This document shows, in pieces, positions 8,730 through 19,881 of a stretch of 33,437 nucleotides of DNA. The translations under genes were made by a program, and so were the position numbers. The DNA is from Rhodospirillales bacterium. GTDB lineage: Bacteria; Pseudomonadota; Alphaproteobacteria; Rhodospirillales; Defluviicoccaceae. Position 1 is the first letter of the stretch. Each line of letters begins with the position of its first letter. The stretch is taken from contig REEP01000048.1 of NCBI GenBank assembly GCA_007695045.1, positions 1 to 33,437 on the forward strand, in the 5' to 3' direction. Below the pieces are notes generated by a model. It was given only the letters and a program-made list of their open reading frames with translations. It was not told the DNA's origin and made no database searches.

Positions 8730-10571
8730 GTGAGCTTCTTTGTCGCACAACTCTTGACCGGCCTCGCCAACGCCGCGGCCTTGTTTCTGGTGGCAGCCGG
8801 CCTCTCGGTCATCTTCGGCGTTACCCGGGTTGTGAACTTTGCCCATGGCTCCTTCTACATGTTGGGAGCCTATCTGGCGTACAGCCTGGTCACACGGCTC
8901 GGCACCGGGCTCGCCGAGTTCTGGCTCGCGGTGCTGCTGGCAGGTCTCGCGGTCGGCGTCATCGGCATGGTGGTGGAGATCGTGCTGCTGCGCCGGCTCT
9001 ATCGTGCGCCGGAGTTGATGCATTTGGTGGCCACCTTCGCGGTCGTGTTGATCGTTCAGGATGTCACCCTGGCGCTGTGGGGCCCGCAGGACCTCCTCGG
9101 TCCGCGCCCGGCCGCTTTGGAGGGCGGCATCATCGTGCTGGGGGAGCGCGTGCCGGTCTATGATCTCGTGCTCATCGTGCTTGGACCGCTTGTTCTGGGC
9201 GGCCTGTGGCTGCTGCTGAACCGGAGCCGCTGGGGCATCCTGGTGCGCGCGGCGACCGAAGACCGGGAGATGGTGGGCGCTCTCGGTATCGATCAGAAGT
9301 GGCTGTTCACGTCCGTGTTCTTCCTGGGTGCCTTCCTTGCGGGCATCGGCGGCGCGGTGCAACTGCCGCGCGAGCCCGCCAACCTGATGATGGACCTCAA
9401 CATCATCGCCGAAGCCTTCGTGGTGGTGGTGATCGGCGGCATGGGCAGCATCGGCGGGGCCTACCTGGCGGCCTTGATCATCGCCCTGCTGCACGCCTTC
9501 GGCATCGTCATCCTGCCAGAAATCACCCTGGTGCTGGTGTTCCTGGTGATGGCGGTGGTGCTGGTCGCCCGGCCGTGGGGCCTGCTGGGACGGCCCGAGG
9601 CGATCACCTCGGCCCCTGCCCACGGCGTGGGGCCGGAGGCGCGCTGGCAGGGGCGATGGCTGGTCCCGACCTTCGCCGCGTCGCTGGCGGCGCTTGCCCT
9701 GCTCCCGCTGGCGACCGACGTCTACGGCCTTCAGGTCACCACCGAGGTCCTGATCTTCGCGCTGTTCGCGGTGAGCCTGCAGTTCATTATCGGCGTGGGC
9801 GGGATGATCTCGTTCGGCCATGCCGCCTACCTGGGGCTCGGCGCCTATGGCGCGGCACTGCTGGTCCACCATCTCGACGCGCCAATGGAACTGGCGCTCG
9901 TGGCGGCCCCCATCGCCGCGGGGGTCGGCGCGCTGGTGTTCGGCTGGCTGTGCGTGCGGCTCTCCGGCGTCTACCTGGCCATGCTGACGCTGGCGTTCGC
10001 CCAGATCACTTGGTCAGCGGCGTTCCAGTGGTACGCCTTCACCGGCGGCGACAACGGCATCCTCGGCATCTGGCCATCGCCGTGGGCGGCCGACCCGGTG
10101 ATCTACTACTATGTCACCCTGCTCCTGAGCAGTGCCGCGATCGCGGCGTTGTGGCGGGCCCGGTTCGCGCCGTTCGGCTATGCTCTCCGCGCCGCCCGGG
10201 ACTCCGAGCTTCGGGCGGCGGCCGTGGGCATCGATGTCCGGCACACCCGCTGGCTCGCGTTCGCGCTGGCCGGTACCGCCGCCGGCCTCGGCGGCGGTCT
10301 CTATGCCTTTCTCAAGGGCAGCGTGTTTCCGGACGTGCTGGCCATACCGGTGTCGGTGGACGGGCTGGTGATGCTGCTGCTGGGCGGGGTCAACGCGGTG
10401 CTCGGCCCCCTGATCGGCGCCGCCGCCGTCACCGGCGGCCGCATCGCCCTGGTGGCCGAGACCGAGCTGTGGCGCGCCGTCCTTGGTGCGGTGATCGTCG
10501 GTATGGTGCTCTGGTTCCCGGACGGCATCGCCGGTACGGTGCGCCGTGGCTTTGGACGGGGGCGGCGATGA
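8730..10571 (+). CDS. fused LivH-LivM permease of a branched-chain amino acid-type ABC transporter
   Basis: A 613-residue membrane protein in which the two permeases that are normally separate genes are joined. Residues 1 to about 290 are LivH-like (LSVIFGVTRVVNFAHGSFYM and GGMGSIGGAYLAALI motifs), and residues about 315-613 are LivM-like (GVGGMISFGHAAYLGLGAYG, LTLAFAQITW, RAARDSELRAAAVGI). The linker near 290-310 is polar. The start is GTG 8730 with GGCGGA about 10 nt upstream. It overlaps livG by four bases (ATGA), implying translational coupling. One polypeptide probably supplies the whole transmembrane channel. No frame interruption occurs across the fusion. Confidence 0.93.
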   Translation: MSFFVAQLLTGLANAAALFLVAAGLSVIFGVTRVVNFAHGSFYMLGAYLAYSLVTRLGTGLAEFWLAVLLAGLAVGVIGMVVEIVLLRRLYRAPELMHLVATFAVVLIVQDVTLALWGPQDLLGPRPAALEGGIIVLGERVPVYDLVLIVLGPLVLGGLWLLLNRSRWGILVRAATEDREMVGALGIDQKWLFTSVFFLGAFLAGIGGAVQLPREPANLMMDLNIIAEAFVVVVIGGMGSIGGAYLAALIIALLHAFGIVILPEITLVLVFLVMAVVLVARPWGLLGRPEAITSAPAHGVGPEARWQGRWLVPTFAASLAALALLPLATDVYGLQVTTEVLIFALFAVSLQFIIGVGGMISFGHAAYLGLGAYGAALLVHHLDAPMELALVAAPIAAGVGALVFGWLCVRLSGVYLAMLTLAFAQITWSAAFQWYAFTGGDNGILGIWPSPWAADPVIYYYVTLLLSSAAIAALWRARFAPFGYALRAARDSELRAAAVGIDVRHTRWLAFALAGTAAGLGGGLYAFLKGSVFPDVLAIPVSVDGLVMLLLGGVNAVLGPLIGAAAVTGGRIALVAETELWRAVLGAVIVGMVLWFPDGIAGTVRRGFGRGRR

Positions 10572-11344
10572 GCCTGCTCGCGGTGGAGGGGCTGGCCAAG
10601 GCATTCGGTGGCGTTCGCGCGGTCGCCGGAATCGGATTCATGGTCCAACCCGGCGAGATGGTAGCGATCATCGGTCCCAACGGGGCAGGCAAGACCACCT
10701 GCTTCAACCTCCTGGGTGGGCAGCTTCGGCCCGATGCCGGACGGGTCACCTTCGGCGGGCGGAACATCACCGGATGGGCGCCCCCTGCCCTCGCCCGCGC
10801 CGGCATCGGCCGGACCTTTCAGGTGGCGCAGGTGTTCCGCTCCATGACCGCGCGGGAGAACGTGCAGGTGGCGCGGGCCGCATGCCGCCGCCGCCTGCTG
10901 TCGTTGCTGCGCTCACTGGCGGGGACCGACACGGCGGAAGCGGACCGCTTGCTGGATGCGGTGGGGCTCGCCGCCGCCGCCGATCAGCCGGTGACCGCGC
11001 TGGCCTATGCCGATCTCAAGCGGCTGGAGCTGGCCGTCGCGCTGGCCGGGGAGCCGATCCTGCTGCTGATGGATGAGCCGACCGCCGGCATCGCGGCCTC
11101 GGAACGGCAGGCGCTGATGGCTTTGGTCCGGAACCTGGTGGCGGCGCGGGGCCTGAGCGTGCTGTTCACCGAGCATGACATGGACGTGGTGTTCGGCCAC
11201 GCCGACCGGGTGATCGTGATGCATGAGGGGGCGCTTCTGGCGGACGGCGCCCCGGAGCGGATCCGGACCGACCCGCGGGTGCGGGAGGTCTACCTCGGCG
11301 GCAGCCTCGATGACGTCGGCATCGCAGCGGGAGGGCAAGCCTGA
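10568..11344 (+). CDS. livG: LivG-like ABC transporter ATPase
   Basis: A 258-residue cytoplasmic ATPase that powers uptake through the fused permease. Walker A is GPNGAGKT (about residues 38-45), Walker B is ILLLMDEP, and the switch histidine lies in LFTEHDMD. The signature that is usually LSGGQ or LAYGQQR reads LAYADLKRLE, keeping the LivG-style hydrophobic frame but without the glycine pair. The start ATG overlaps the permease stop as ATGA, and its stop overlaps the livF start as TGATG, so the three genes are tightly coupled. Confidence 0.92.
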   Translation: MSLLAVEGLAKAFGGVRAVAGIGFMVQPGEMVAIIGPNGAGKTTCFNLLGGQLRPDAGRVTFGGRNITGWAPPALARAGIGRTFQVAQVFRSMTARENVQVARAACRRRLLSLLRSLAGTDTAEADRLLDAVGLAAAADQPVTALAYADLKRLELAVALAGEPILLLMDEPTAGIAASERQALMALVRNLVAARGLSVLFTEHDMDVVFGHADRVIVMHEGALLADGAPERIRTDPRVREVYLGGSLDDVGIAAGGQA

Positions 11345-12045
11345 TGCTGGCGGTGACAGGCCTGCAGGCGTTCCATGGGCCGGCCCAGGCCCTGTTCGAC
11401 GTCAGCTTCGATGCCGCCCGGGGCGAGGTCCTGGCGCTTCTCGGGCGCAACGGGGCCGGCAAGTCGACCCTGCTCAAGAGCATCATCGGCCTCGTGCCGG
11501 CGAAGGCGGGTGAGATCGCCCTTGACGGGCGGGACCTGAGCGGTCTCGCCCCGCACCGCCGTGCGGCGGCCGGCATCGGCTACGTGCCGGAGGACCGGCG
11601 GGTGTTCAAGGGCTTGAGCGTACGGGAGAATCTGGCCGTGGCAACGCGCTTGCCGCGGGCCGGTGCACCCGCCTGGGACGAACCCCGAGTGGTCGCCCTG
11701 TTCCCCAAGCTCGCCGAGCTTCGCGACCGCCGCGGCGGCCAGCTCAGCGGCGGCGAGCAGCAGATGCTGACCATCGGCCGGGCGCTGATGGGCAACCCCC
11801 TGGTGCTTTTGCTGGACGAGCCGTCCACCGGCCTTGCCCCCCGCATCGTCGAGGGGCTGGCGGAGGCGGTCTCGGCCATGAAGTCGGCCGGCATGACCGT
11901 CCTGCTGTCGGAGCAGAACCTGGCCTTCGCCGCCGCCGTCGCCGACGCCGCCGTGGTGCTGGAGACCGGCCACGTGCGCTGGCGCGGTTCCATGGCACAT
12001 TTCCTGAAGGATGCTGAGTTGGCCCGGACTCACTTGGAGGTGTAG
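11344..12045 (+). CDS. livF: LivF-like ABC transporter ATPase
   Basis: A 233-residue second ATPase of the transporter. Walker A is GRNGAGKS, the signature is canonical LSGGEQQML, Walker B is LVLLLDEPSTG, and the switch region LLSEQN has Gln in place of His, which is usual for LivF. GYVPEDRRVF is the typical LivF Q-loop region. Its ATG shares one base with the livG stop. It is the last gene of the operon; a heptanucleotide tandem repeat lies six bases downstream, and the next gene converges from the other strand. Confidence 0.92.
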   Translation: MLAVTGLQAFHGPAQALFDVSFDAARGEVLALLGRNGAGKSTLLKSIIGLVPAKAGEIALDGRDLSGLAPHRRAAAGIGYVPEDRRVFKGLSVRENLAVATRLPRAGAPAWDEPRVVALFPKLAELRDRRGGQLSGGEQQMLTIGRALMGNPLVLLLDEPSTGLAPRIVEGLAEAVSAMKSAGMTVLLSEQNLAFAAAVADAAVVLETGHVRWRGSMAHFLKDAELARTHLEV

Positions 12046-12050
12046 GAGGG

Positions 12051-12085
12051 GCTCAGGGCTCAGGGCTCAGGGCTCAGGGCTCAGG
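12051..12085. repeat. tandem repeat, five copies of GCTCAGG
   Basis: Five perfect head-to-tail copies of the 7-mer GCTCAGG fill 12051-12085, between the converging livF and dihydroorotate dehydrogenase-like genes. The copy number is likely to vary by slippage. It lies outside coding sequence, so no frame effect is expected. No clear intrinsic terminator is seen in this 55-nt gap. Confidence 0.95.
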
Positions 12086-12100
12086 GCGCCGGTGCGGCCT

Positions 12101-13105
12101 CTACACCAAGTACGGGGTTTTATAGCTTTCCAAGACCTTGATGTAGTTGGCGCGTTCGAAGGCGCTTGGATCGGCGACCTTCTGCTGGCTCATGGAGCCT
12201 TTCATCTGCGCAACGGACGCGTAGTCCCGGCGCTCCATCCACTTTTCCAGATCGTCCACCAGGGTCTTGAGGTAGCCGGCGCCGTGCCGCAGCAGGGCGG
12301 AGGTGGACATCACCACGTCTGCTCCGGCCATCAGGTACTTGACCACTTCGGTTCCGGTCTGGACACCGCGGGTGGCCGCCAGGGAACAGTTGAGCCGGCC
12401 ATGCAGGACCGCGATCCACAGCAACGGCAGCCGGATCTCATTGGGCGAGCTCAGCTCAAGATTGGGCATGACCTCGAGCGCATCCAGATCGAAGTCCGGC
12501 TGGTAAAAGCGGTTGAACAGGACCAGACCGTCGGCACCGTTGTCGACAAAGCGCTTGGCCGTTTCGCCGATGGAACTGAAGAACGGACTCATCTTCACCG
12601 AGACCGGCATGGTGACAGCGCCTTTGACCTTGCTCACCACTTGAAGGTAGCGTTCCTCCACCTCCCGCCCGGTCAAGGTGATGTCGGCCGGGATGTAGAA
12701 GATGTTGAGTTCAAGCGCCTTGGCGCCCGCCGACTGGATATCCTTGGCGTATTGGGTCCAGCCCTTGTCGGTGATGCCGTTGAGGCTGCCGATGATCGGG
12801 ATATCGCACGACTCCGAAGCCTGGCGGACCAAGTTGAGATATTTCTCGGGTCCCACGTGGTAATCTTCCACCGCGGGAAAATAGCTCAACGACTCGGCGA
12901 AACGCTCGTTCCCCTGCTCCATCAGATAATCGAACGATTCGTTTTCGTAGCGGATCTGCTCCTCGAACAGGGAGAACAGGACCACGGCGGCGGCGCCGCC
13001 ATCTTCCAGCCGTTTGATGCCGTCCAGGGTGGCGGAAAGCGGGCCGGCGGAAGCCACCAGCGGGTGCTTCAGTTCCATGCCCAGATAGGTGGTCTTCAGG
13101 TCCAT
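12101..13105 (-). CDS. dihydroorotate dehydrogenase-like flavoprotein
   Basis: A 334-residue TIM-barrel protein of the dihydroorotate dehydrogenase (FMN) superfamily: it begins LKTTYLGMELKHPLVASAGP and carries the C-terminal phosphate-binding region around GVQTGTEVVKYLMAGADVV. The loop that in true class 1 enzymes reads N-x-S/C-C-P-N, supplying the catalytic Cys, reads LNIFYIPAD here, so dihydroorotate oxidation is unlikely. It is the last gene of an operon behind pyruvate:ferredoxin oxidoreductase, with GGGGAGGA just upstream of its ATG. In other bacteria such proteins also sit beside this oxidoreductase, which suggests a redox role linked to it; the substrate is unknown. Confidence 0.85.
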   Translation of the reverse strand: MDLKTTYLGMELKHPLVASAGPLSATLDGIKRLEDGGAAAVVLFSLFEEQIRYENESFDYLMEQGNERFAESLSYFPAVEDYHVGPEKYLNLVRQASESCDIPIIGSLNGITDKGWTQYAKDIQSAGAKALELNIFYIPADITLTGREVEERYLQVVSKVKGAVTMPVSVKMSPFFSSIGETAKRFVDNGADGLVLFNRFYQPDFDLDALEVMPNLELSSPNEIRLPLLWIAVLHGRLNCSLAATRGVQTGTEVVKYLMAGADVVMSTSALLRHGAGYLKTLVDDLEKWMERRDYASVAQMKGSMSQQKVADPSAFERANYIKVLESYKTPYLV

Positions 13106-13201
13106 GACGTCCTCCCCATGCGGGCCCCGGCATCCCCGTGGTGGGCTGCCAGGGCTTTCTTGCCATTGTCCATTTCCGGTCGCGAACAGAGCCGCGTGTG
13201 C

Positions 13202-16759
<3,558 letters not shown>

Positions 16760-16781
16760 ATCGTCCTCCACCGCCCAGCCG

Positions 16782-16806
16782 GGACGGGCCCTTGTCGAGC
16801 CCGTCC
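16782..16806 (-). other. hairpin in the leader of the pyruvate oxidoreductase gene
   Basis: GGACGGGC (16782-16789) and GCCCGTCC (16799-16806) form an 8-bp perfect stem with a 9-nt loop, ending about 11 nt before the Shine-Dalgarno site of the oxidoreductase gene and lying in the 114-nt gap behind the upstream flavoprotein gene. With no U tract it is more like an mRNA processing or stabilising element within the operon than a terminator. Confidence 0.45.
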
Positions 16807-16873
16807 GTGGTGCTTACGGGCACCTGTTATCGATTATTGTGAGTCCCGTGATGATCGTTTCTCGCCGGCAGCC

Positions 16874-18511
16874 TCAGGTCTTGGCCTCCGGCTCCGGAAT
16901 CATTTGAATCGCGTGGCACGGACACTGCTCGAAGCAGATGGCGCATCCGGTACACAGGTCGTAGTTGTACCGATAACGCTTGCCGGGCCCGAGCTTGATG
17001 ATCGCGTCCTCCGGGCAGGCGCCGTAACAGCCGTCACATTCGAAGCAGTTGCCACACGACAGGCAGCGCTTGGCTTCGTAGCTGGCATCCTTTTCGTTGA
17101 GGCCCGCCAGCACCTCATCGAAGCTGGTGCGCCGCTTGAGCAGGTCCAGATGGCCCTGGGGTCGTTGCGCCGCGTCGGTGTAGAACCACAGGTGCAGCTT
17201 CTCGAAGCTGGCGATGTCGGGCTTCGGTGGCTTCTGGTAGGTGGCGCCCCGCAGGTAGGCATCGATGCTGCGCGCGGCCCGCTTGCCGTGGCCGACCCCG
17301 ATGGTCACGGTGCGCTCCGACGGAACCATGTCGCCGCCGGCGAACACGCCCTCGGCCCCGGTCATCATGTTCTCGTTGACGATCACCGTGCCGTCGTTCT
17401 GGAACTCGATGCCCGGCACCCGGCGCAGGAACGCGGTGTCGGTATCCTGGCCGAGAGCCAGGATCAGGTCGTCGGCCTCCAGCGTCTCCATCTCCCCGGT
17501 CGGGCGAGGCCGTCCGGTCTCAGGATCCACCTCCATCACTTCCACCTGGAAGCTGGACTGCTCGATGGACTTGATGGTCCGCAGCCAGTGGATCTTGACC
17601 CCTTCCTCCTCCGCTTCGGTGGCTTCAAAGTCGTGGGCCGGCATGTGGGCGCGGTCGCGGCGGTAGATGATCATCGGCTCGTAGCCGAGCCGCATGGCGG
17701 TGCGCGCCGCGTCCATCGCGGTGTTGCCGCCGCCGTAGATGGCGACCCGACGGCCGAGCTTGACGCCCTCGCCCGTCTCCACCCCTTTGAGGAAGCTCAC
17801 AGCATCCATGATCCGGCCGGCGTCCCGGGATGGGATGTCGATCTTTTTCGACAGGTGGGCACCCACGGCCACGAACACGGCATCGAAGCCGCCGTCTTCC
17901 TTCTCGGCCGCCAGATCCTCGACCTTGTGGTTCAGCGTGATCGTCACCCCCATCCGCTCGATCCGGCTGATTTCGCCATCCAGGATATTGCGCGGCAGGC
18001 GGTAGGCGGGAATGCCGAAATGCATCATGCCGCCGGCCATGGGCCCGGCGTCCCGGATCTCCACGGTGTGGCCCATCATCGTCAGGTGGTGGGCGGCGGA
18101 CAGGCCGCTGGGACCTGCCCCGACCACCAGGATGCGCTTGCCGGTCCGGGCCGCCCGCAATTCCGGAACCCAGTCCTCCTCGAGGGCTTTGTCCCCGAGA
18201 AAGCGTTCCACCGAATGGATGCTGACGGTGGCATCAAGCTGGCCGCGGTTGCAGGAGTCTTCGCACGGGTGATAGCAGACCCGGCCGTGCACCGCCGGCA
18301 GCGGATTGTCCTGGAGGATCGTTTCCCACGCTTCGCGGAAGCGGCCGTCCTGGGTGTGGGCGAGCCAAGCCTGAATGTTCTCGCCGGCCGGACAGGCGTT
18401 GTTGCAGGGGGGCAGAAGGTCGACATAGACCGGCCGCTGTGTCCGGGCCGGGCCAATATGCCGCCGGCGCGCCAGATCGGGGGGGGTGGTGAGGTCGGAT
18501 GGATAACTCAT
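16874..18511 (-). CDS. GltD-like NAD(P)H-dependent flavoprotein with extra 4Fe-4S clusters
   Basis: A 545-residue protein of the glutamate synthase small-subunit family. The N-terminal Cys cluster (C36, C40, C79, C83, C87) matches the Fe-S domain of GltD, followed by the FAD motif GAGPSG (131-136), an NAD(P)H motif GGGNTAMDAAR, and the C-terminal FAD segment GVFAGGDMV. A ferredoxin-like tail adds CxxCxxCxxCxxCxxxC and CxxCxxCxxxC motifs, as in proteins that exchange electrons with ferredoxin. No glutamate synthase large subunit is nearby; it is the first gene of the operon with pyruvate:ferredoxin oxidoreductase, so a ferredoxin-NAD(P)H transfer role is inferred. ATG 18511 is supported by GGAGGAGAG upstream; longer in-frame starts lack a site. 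Confidence 0.87.
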   Translation of the reverse strand: MSYPSDLTTPPDLARRRHIGPARTQRPVYVDLLPPCNNACPAGENIQAWLAHTQDGRFREAWETILQDNPLPAVHGRVCYHPCEDSCNRGQLDATVSIHSVERFLGDKALEEDWVPELRAARTGKRILVVGAGPSGLSAAHHLTMMGHTVEIRDAGPMAGGMMHFGIPAYRLPRNILDGEISRIERMGVTITLNHKVEDLAAEKEDGGFDAVFVAVGAHLSKKIDIPSRDAGRIMDAVSFLKGVETGEGVKLGRRVAIYGGGNTAMDAARTAMRLGYEPMIIYRRDRAHMPAHDFEATEAEEEGVKIHWLRTIKSIEQSSFQVEVMEVDPETGRPRPTGEMETLEADDLILALGQDTDTAFLRRVPGIEFQNDGTVIVNENMMTGAEGVFAGGDMVPSERTVTIGVGHGKRAARSIDAYLRGATYQKPPKPDIASFEKLHLWFYTDAAQRPQGHLDLLKRRTSFDEVLAGLNEKDASYEAKRCLSCGNCFECDGCYGACPEDAIIKLGPGKRYRYNYDLCTGCAICFEQCPCHAIQMIPEPEAKT

Positions 18512-19134
18512 GGTCGGATTCTCTCCTCCGAGTGGGGCTTTGGGCGGCGTCGAACGCACATGTGGTATGGCGGCAATCTTTCGGCGTGGGCCTGCCTGGG
18601 GGGCTTCAAGGTGAAGCGGCCCCAAAGAAACGGTGCGCGACGCTAGCGTGACGAGCACAACCACTCGGCGCTGCAAACGACGTTGCGGAAAAGACCATGG
18701 CGCACGGGGCCTGGTGCCACCGTCGAAAGCTTGAGACGACTCCCACGCGGCCGACGTGCGGCGCTGGTCCTCCCCCCTGGGGGTTGCTTAACCAAGTTAT
18801 TATTTTCACGGCTCGGCTCCGCTTTTTAGAAACATACCGTGCCGGCGGCGGGGAAACAAGGCGACTCGGGTGCCGGAACGCGCAACCGGGGTGCCCTTTT
18901 ACCGCAACCCTGGCAGGGCTTCTCGGCATCGTTGGCCGGATCGTCGGCCCGGATGAAGCCTTTGCGAGCCCCACCGAACAAGCGCCGCTTCCCTTCAACC
19001 GATCACCTCCGTAAACAACCGGCATCGCTGCCGGACAGGCGGCGGCGATGAACAGGCTGCGCGGCCACGAGCAACGGCCATGGGCAAGGGCCATGGGCAA
19101 CGGCCATGGGCAACGGCCGGGAAAGGATGGGACG
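18512..19134. other. 623-nt divergent intergenic region
   Basis: The region between the redox operon (minus) and the NnrU gene (plus). I find no supportable protein: frames on both strands lack domain features and plausible ribosome-binding sites. An AT-rich island at about 18786-18836 in otherwise GC-rich DNA is the best place for a promoter of the redox operon, but no hexamer pair with good spacing is convincing. I saw no FNR-type TTGAT-N4-ATCAA site. A 13-bp tandem repeat closes the region. Confidence 0.5.
19071..19118. repeat. 13-bp tandem repeat just upstream of the NnrU start
   Basis: Three consecutive copies of the unit GCAACGGCCATGG (19071-19083, 19084-19096 with one C-to-G change, 19097-19109) plus a partial fourth copy (19110-19118). 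The unit is not a multiple of three, so copy-number change would shift any frame reading through it. This supports a start downstream of the repeat for the next gene. Each unit contains a CCATGG palindrome. Confidence 0.9.
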
Positions 19135-19830
19135 GTGACGGGTGAACTGATGCACGTGGCCCTGGCGGCCGGGCTGTTCGTCGGCAGCCACTTCCTGCTG
19201 TCGAGTTCGCCGGTGCGGAGTCCGCTGGTGACGATGCTGGGGGAGAAACCGTTCCAGGGTCTCTATTCGCTGATCGCCCTGGCACTGATCATCTGGCTCG
19301 CGATGGCTTACAACGCCGCGCCGTTCGTCGCGGTATGGTGGCCGCCGATCGGGCTGCAGCACGTATCCCTGACGGTGATGGTTTTCGCCGCCGTCCTGGT
19401 GGTGGGGGCGCTGACGACCCCCAGTCCGACCGCCGCCGGCACCGATGCCGAAGCCCTCGCCGCGCGCGGACCGGTCGGGCTCGCGCGGATCACCCGCCAT
19501 CCCATGATGTGGGGAATCGGCCTCTGGGGCATCTCCCACCTCCTCGCCAACGGCGACGCGGCAGCGATGATCCTGTTCGGCAGTCTCACCTTCCTGGCCC
19601 TGGCCGGACCCTTGGCCATCGACGCCAAGCGCCGCATGGCCCTCGGGAGGATCTGGGAGGGCTATGCGCGCCAGACCTCCTACATTCCGTTCGCCGCCAT
19701 CGCCGCCGGGCGCACGCGCTTCGTCATGGGGGAGATCGGATGGTGGCGGCTGGGCCTTGGCGTGCTCGTCTACATCGCCTTGCTGGCGGTGCATCCGTTG
19801 CTGTTCGGCGTGGCCCCCTGGCCGATGTAG
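19135..19830 (+). CDS. NnrU family integral membrane protein
   Basis: A 231-residue polytopic protein of the NnrU family, named for a gene near nitrite and nitric oxide reductase loci; the family is related to the methyltransferase-type membrane proteins of the isoprenylcysteine methyltransferase fold. Typical segments are GEKPFQGLYSLIALALI, RITRHPMMWGIGLWGISH and a final hydrophobic stretch near the C-terminus; about six or seven membrane segments are predicted. GTG 19135 has an AAAGGA site eight nt upstream; ATG 19150 is an alternative. The longer start at 19048 would translate the 13-bp repeats and is rejected. No denitrification gene is nearby, so the function here is open. Confidence 0.87.
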   Translation: MTGELMHVALAAGLFVGSHFLLSSSPVRSPLVTMLGEKPFQGLYSLIALALIIWLAMAYNAAPFVAVWWPPIGLQHVSLTVMVFAAVLVVGALTTPSPTAAGTDAEALAARGPVGLARITRHPMMWGIGLWGISHLLANGDAAAMILFGSLTFLALAGPLAIDAKRRMALGRIWEGYARQTSYIPFAAIAAGRTRFVMGEIGWWRLGLGVLVYIALLAVHPLLFGVAPWPM

Positions 19831-19881
19831 TGCTCTTCAGGAAGGTTCCGACACGGCGGTGACCAGTGACCGCGTTACCGC

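Noticed and set aside
18837-18905. A structured GC-rich stretch that recalls a riboswitch upstream of the NnrU gene
   Set aside because: Checked by eye against cobalamin, glycine and fluoride riboswitch cores; conserved cores are not present and pairing is poor.
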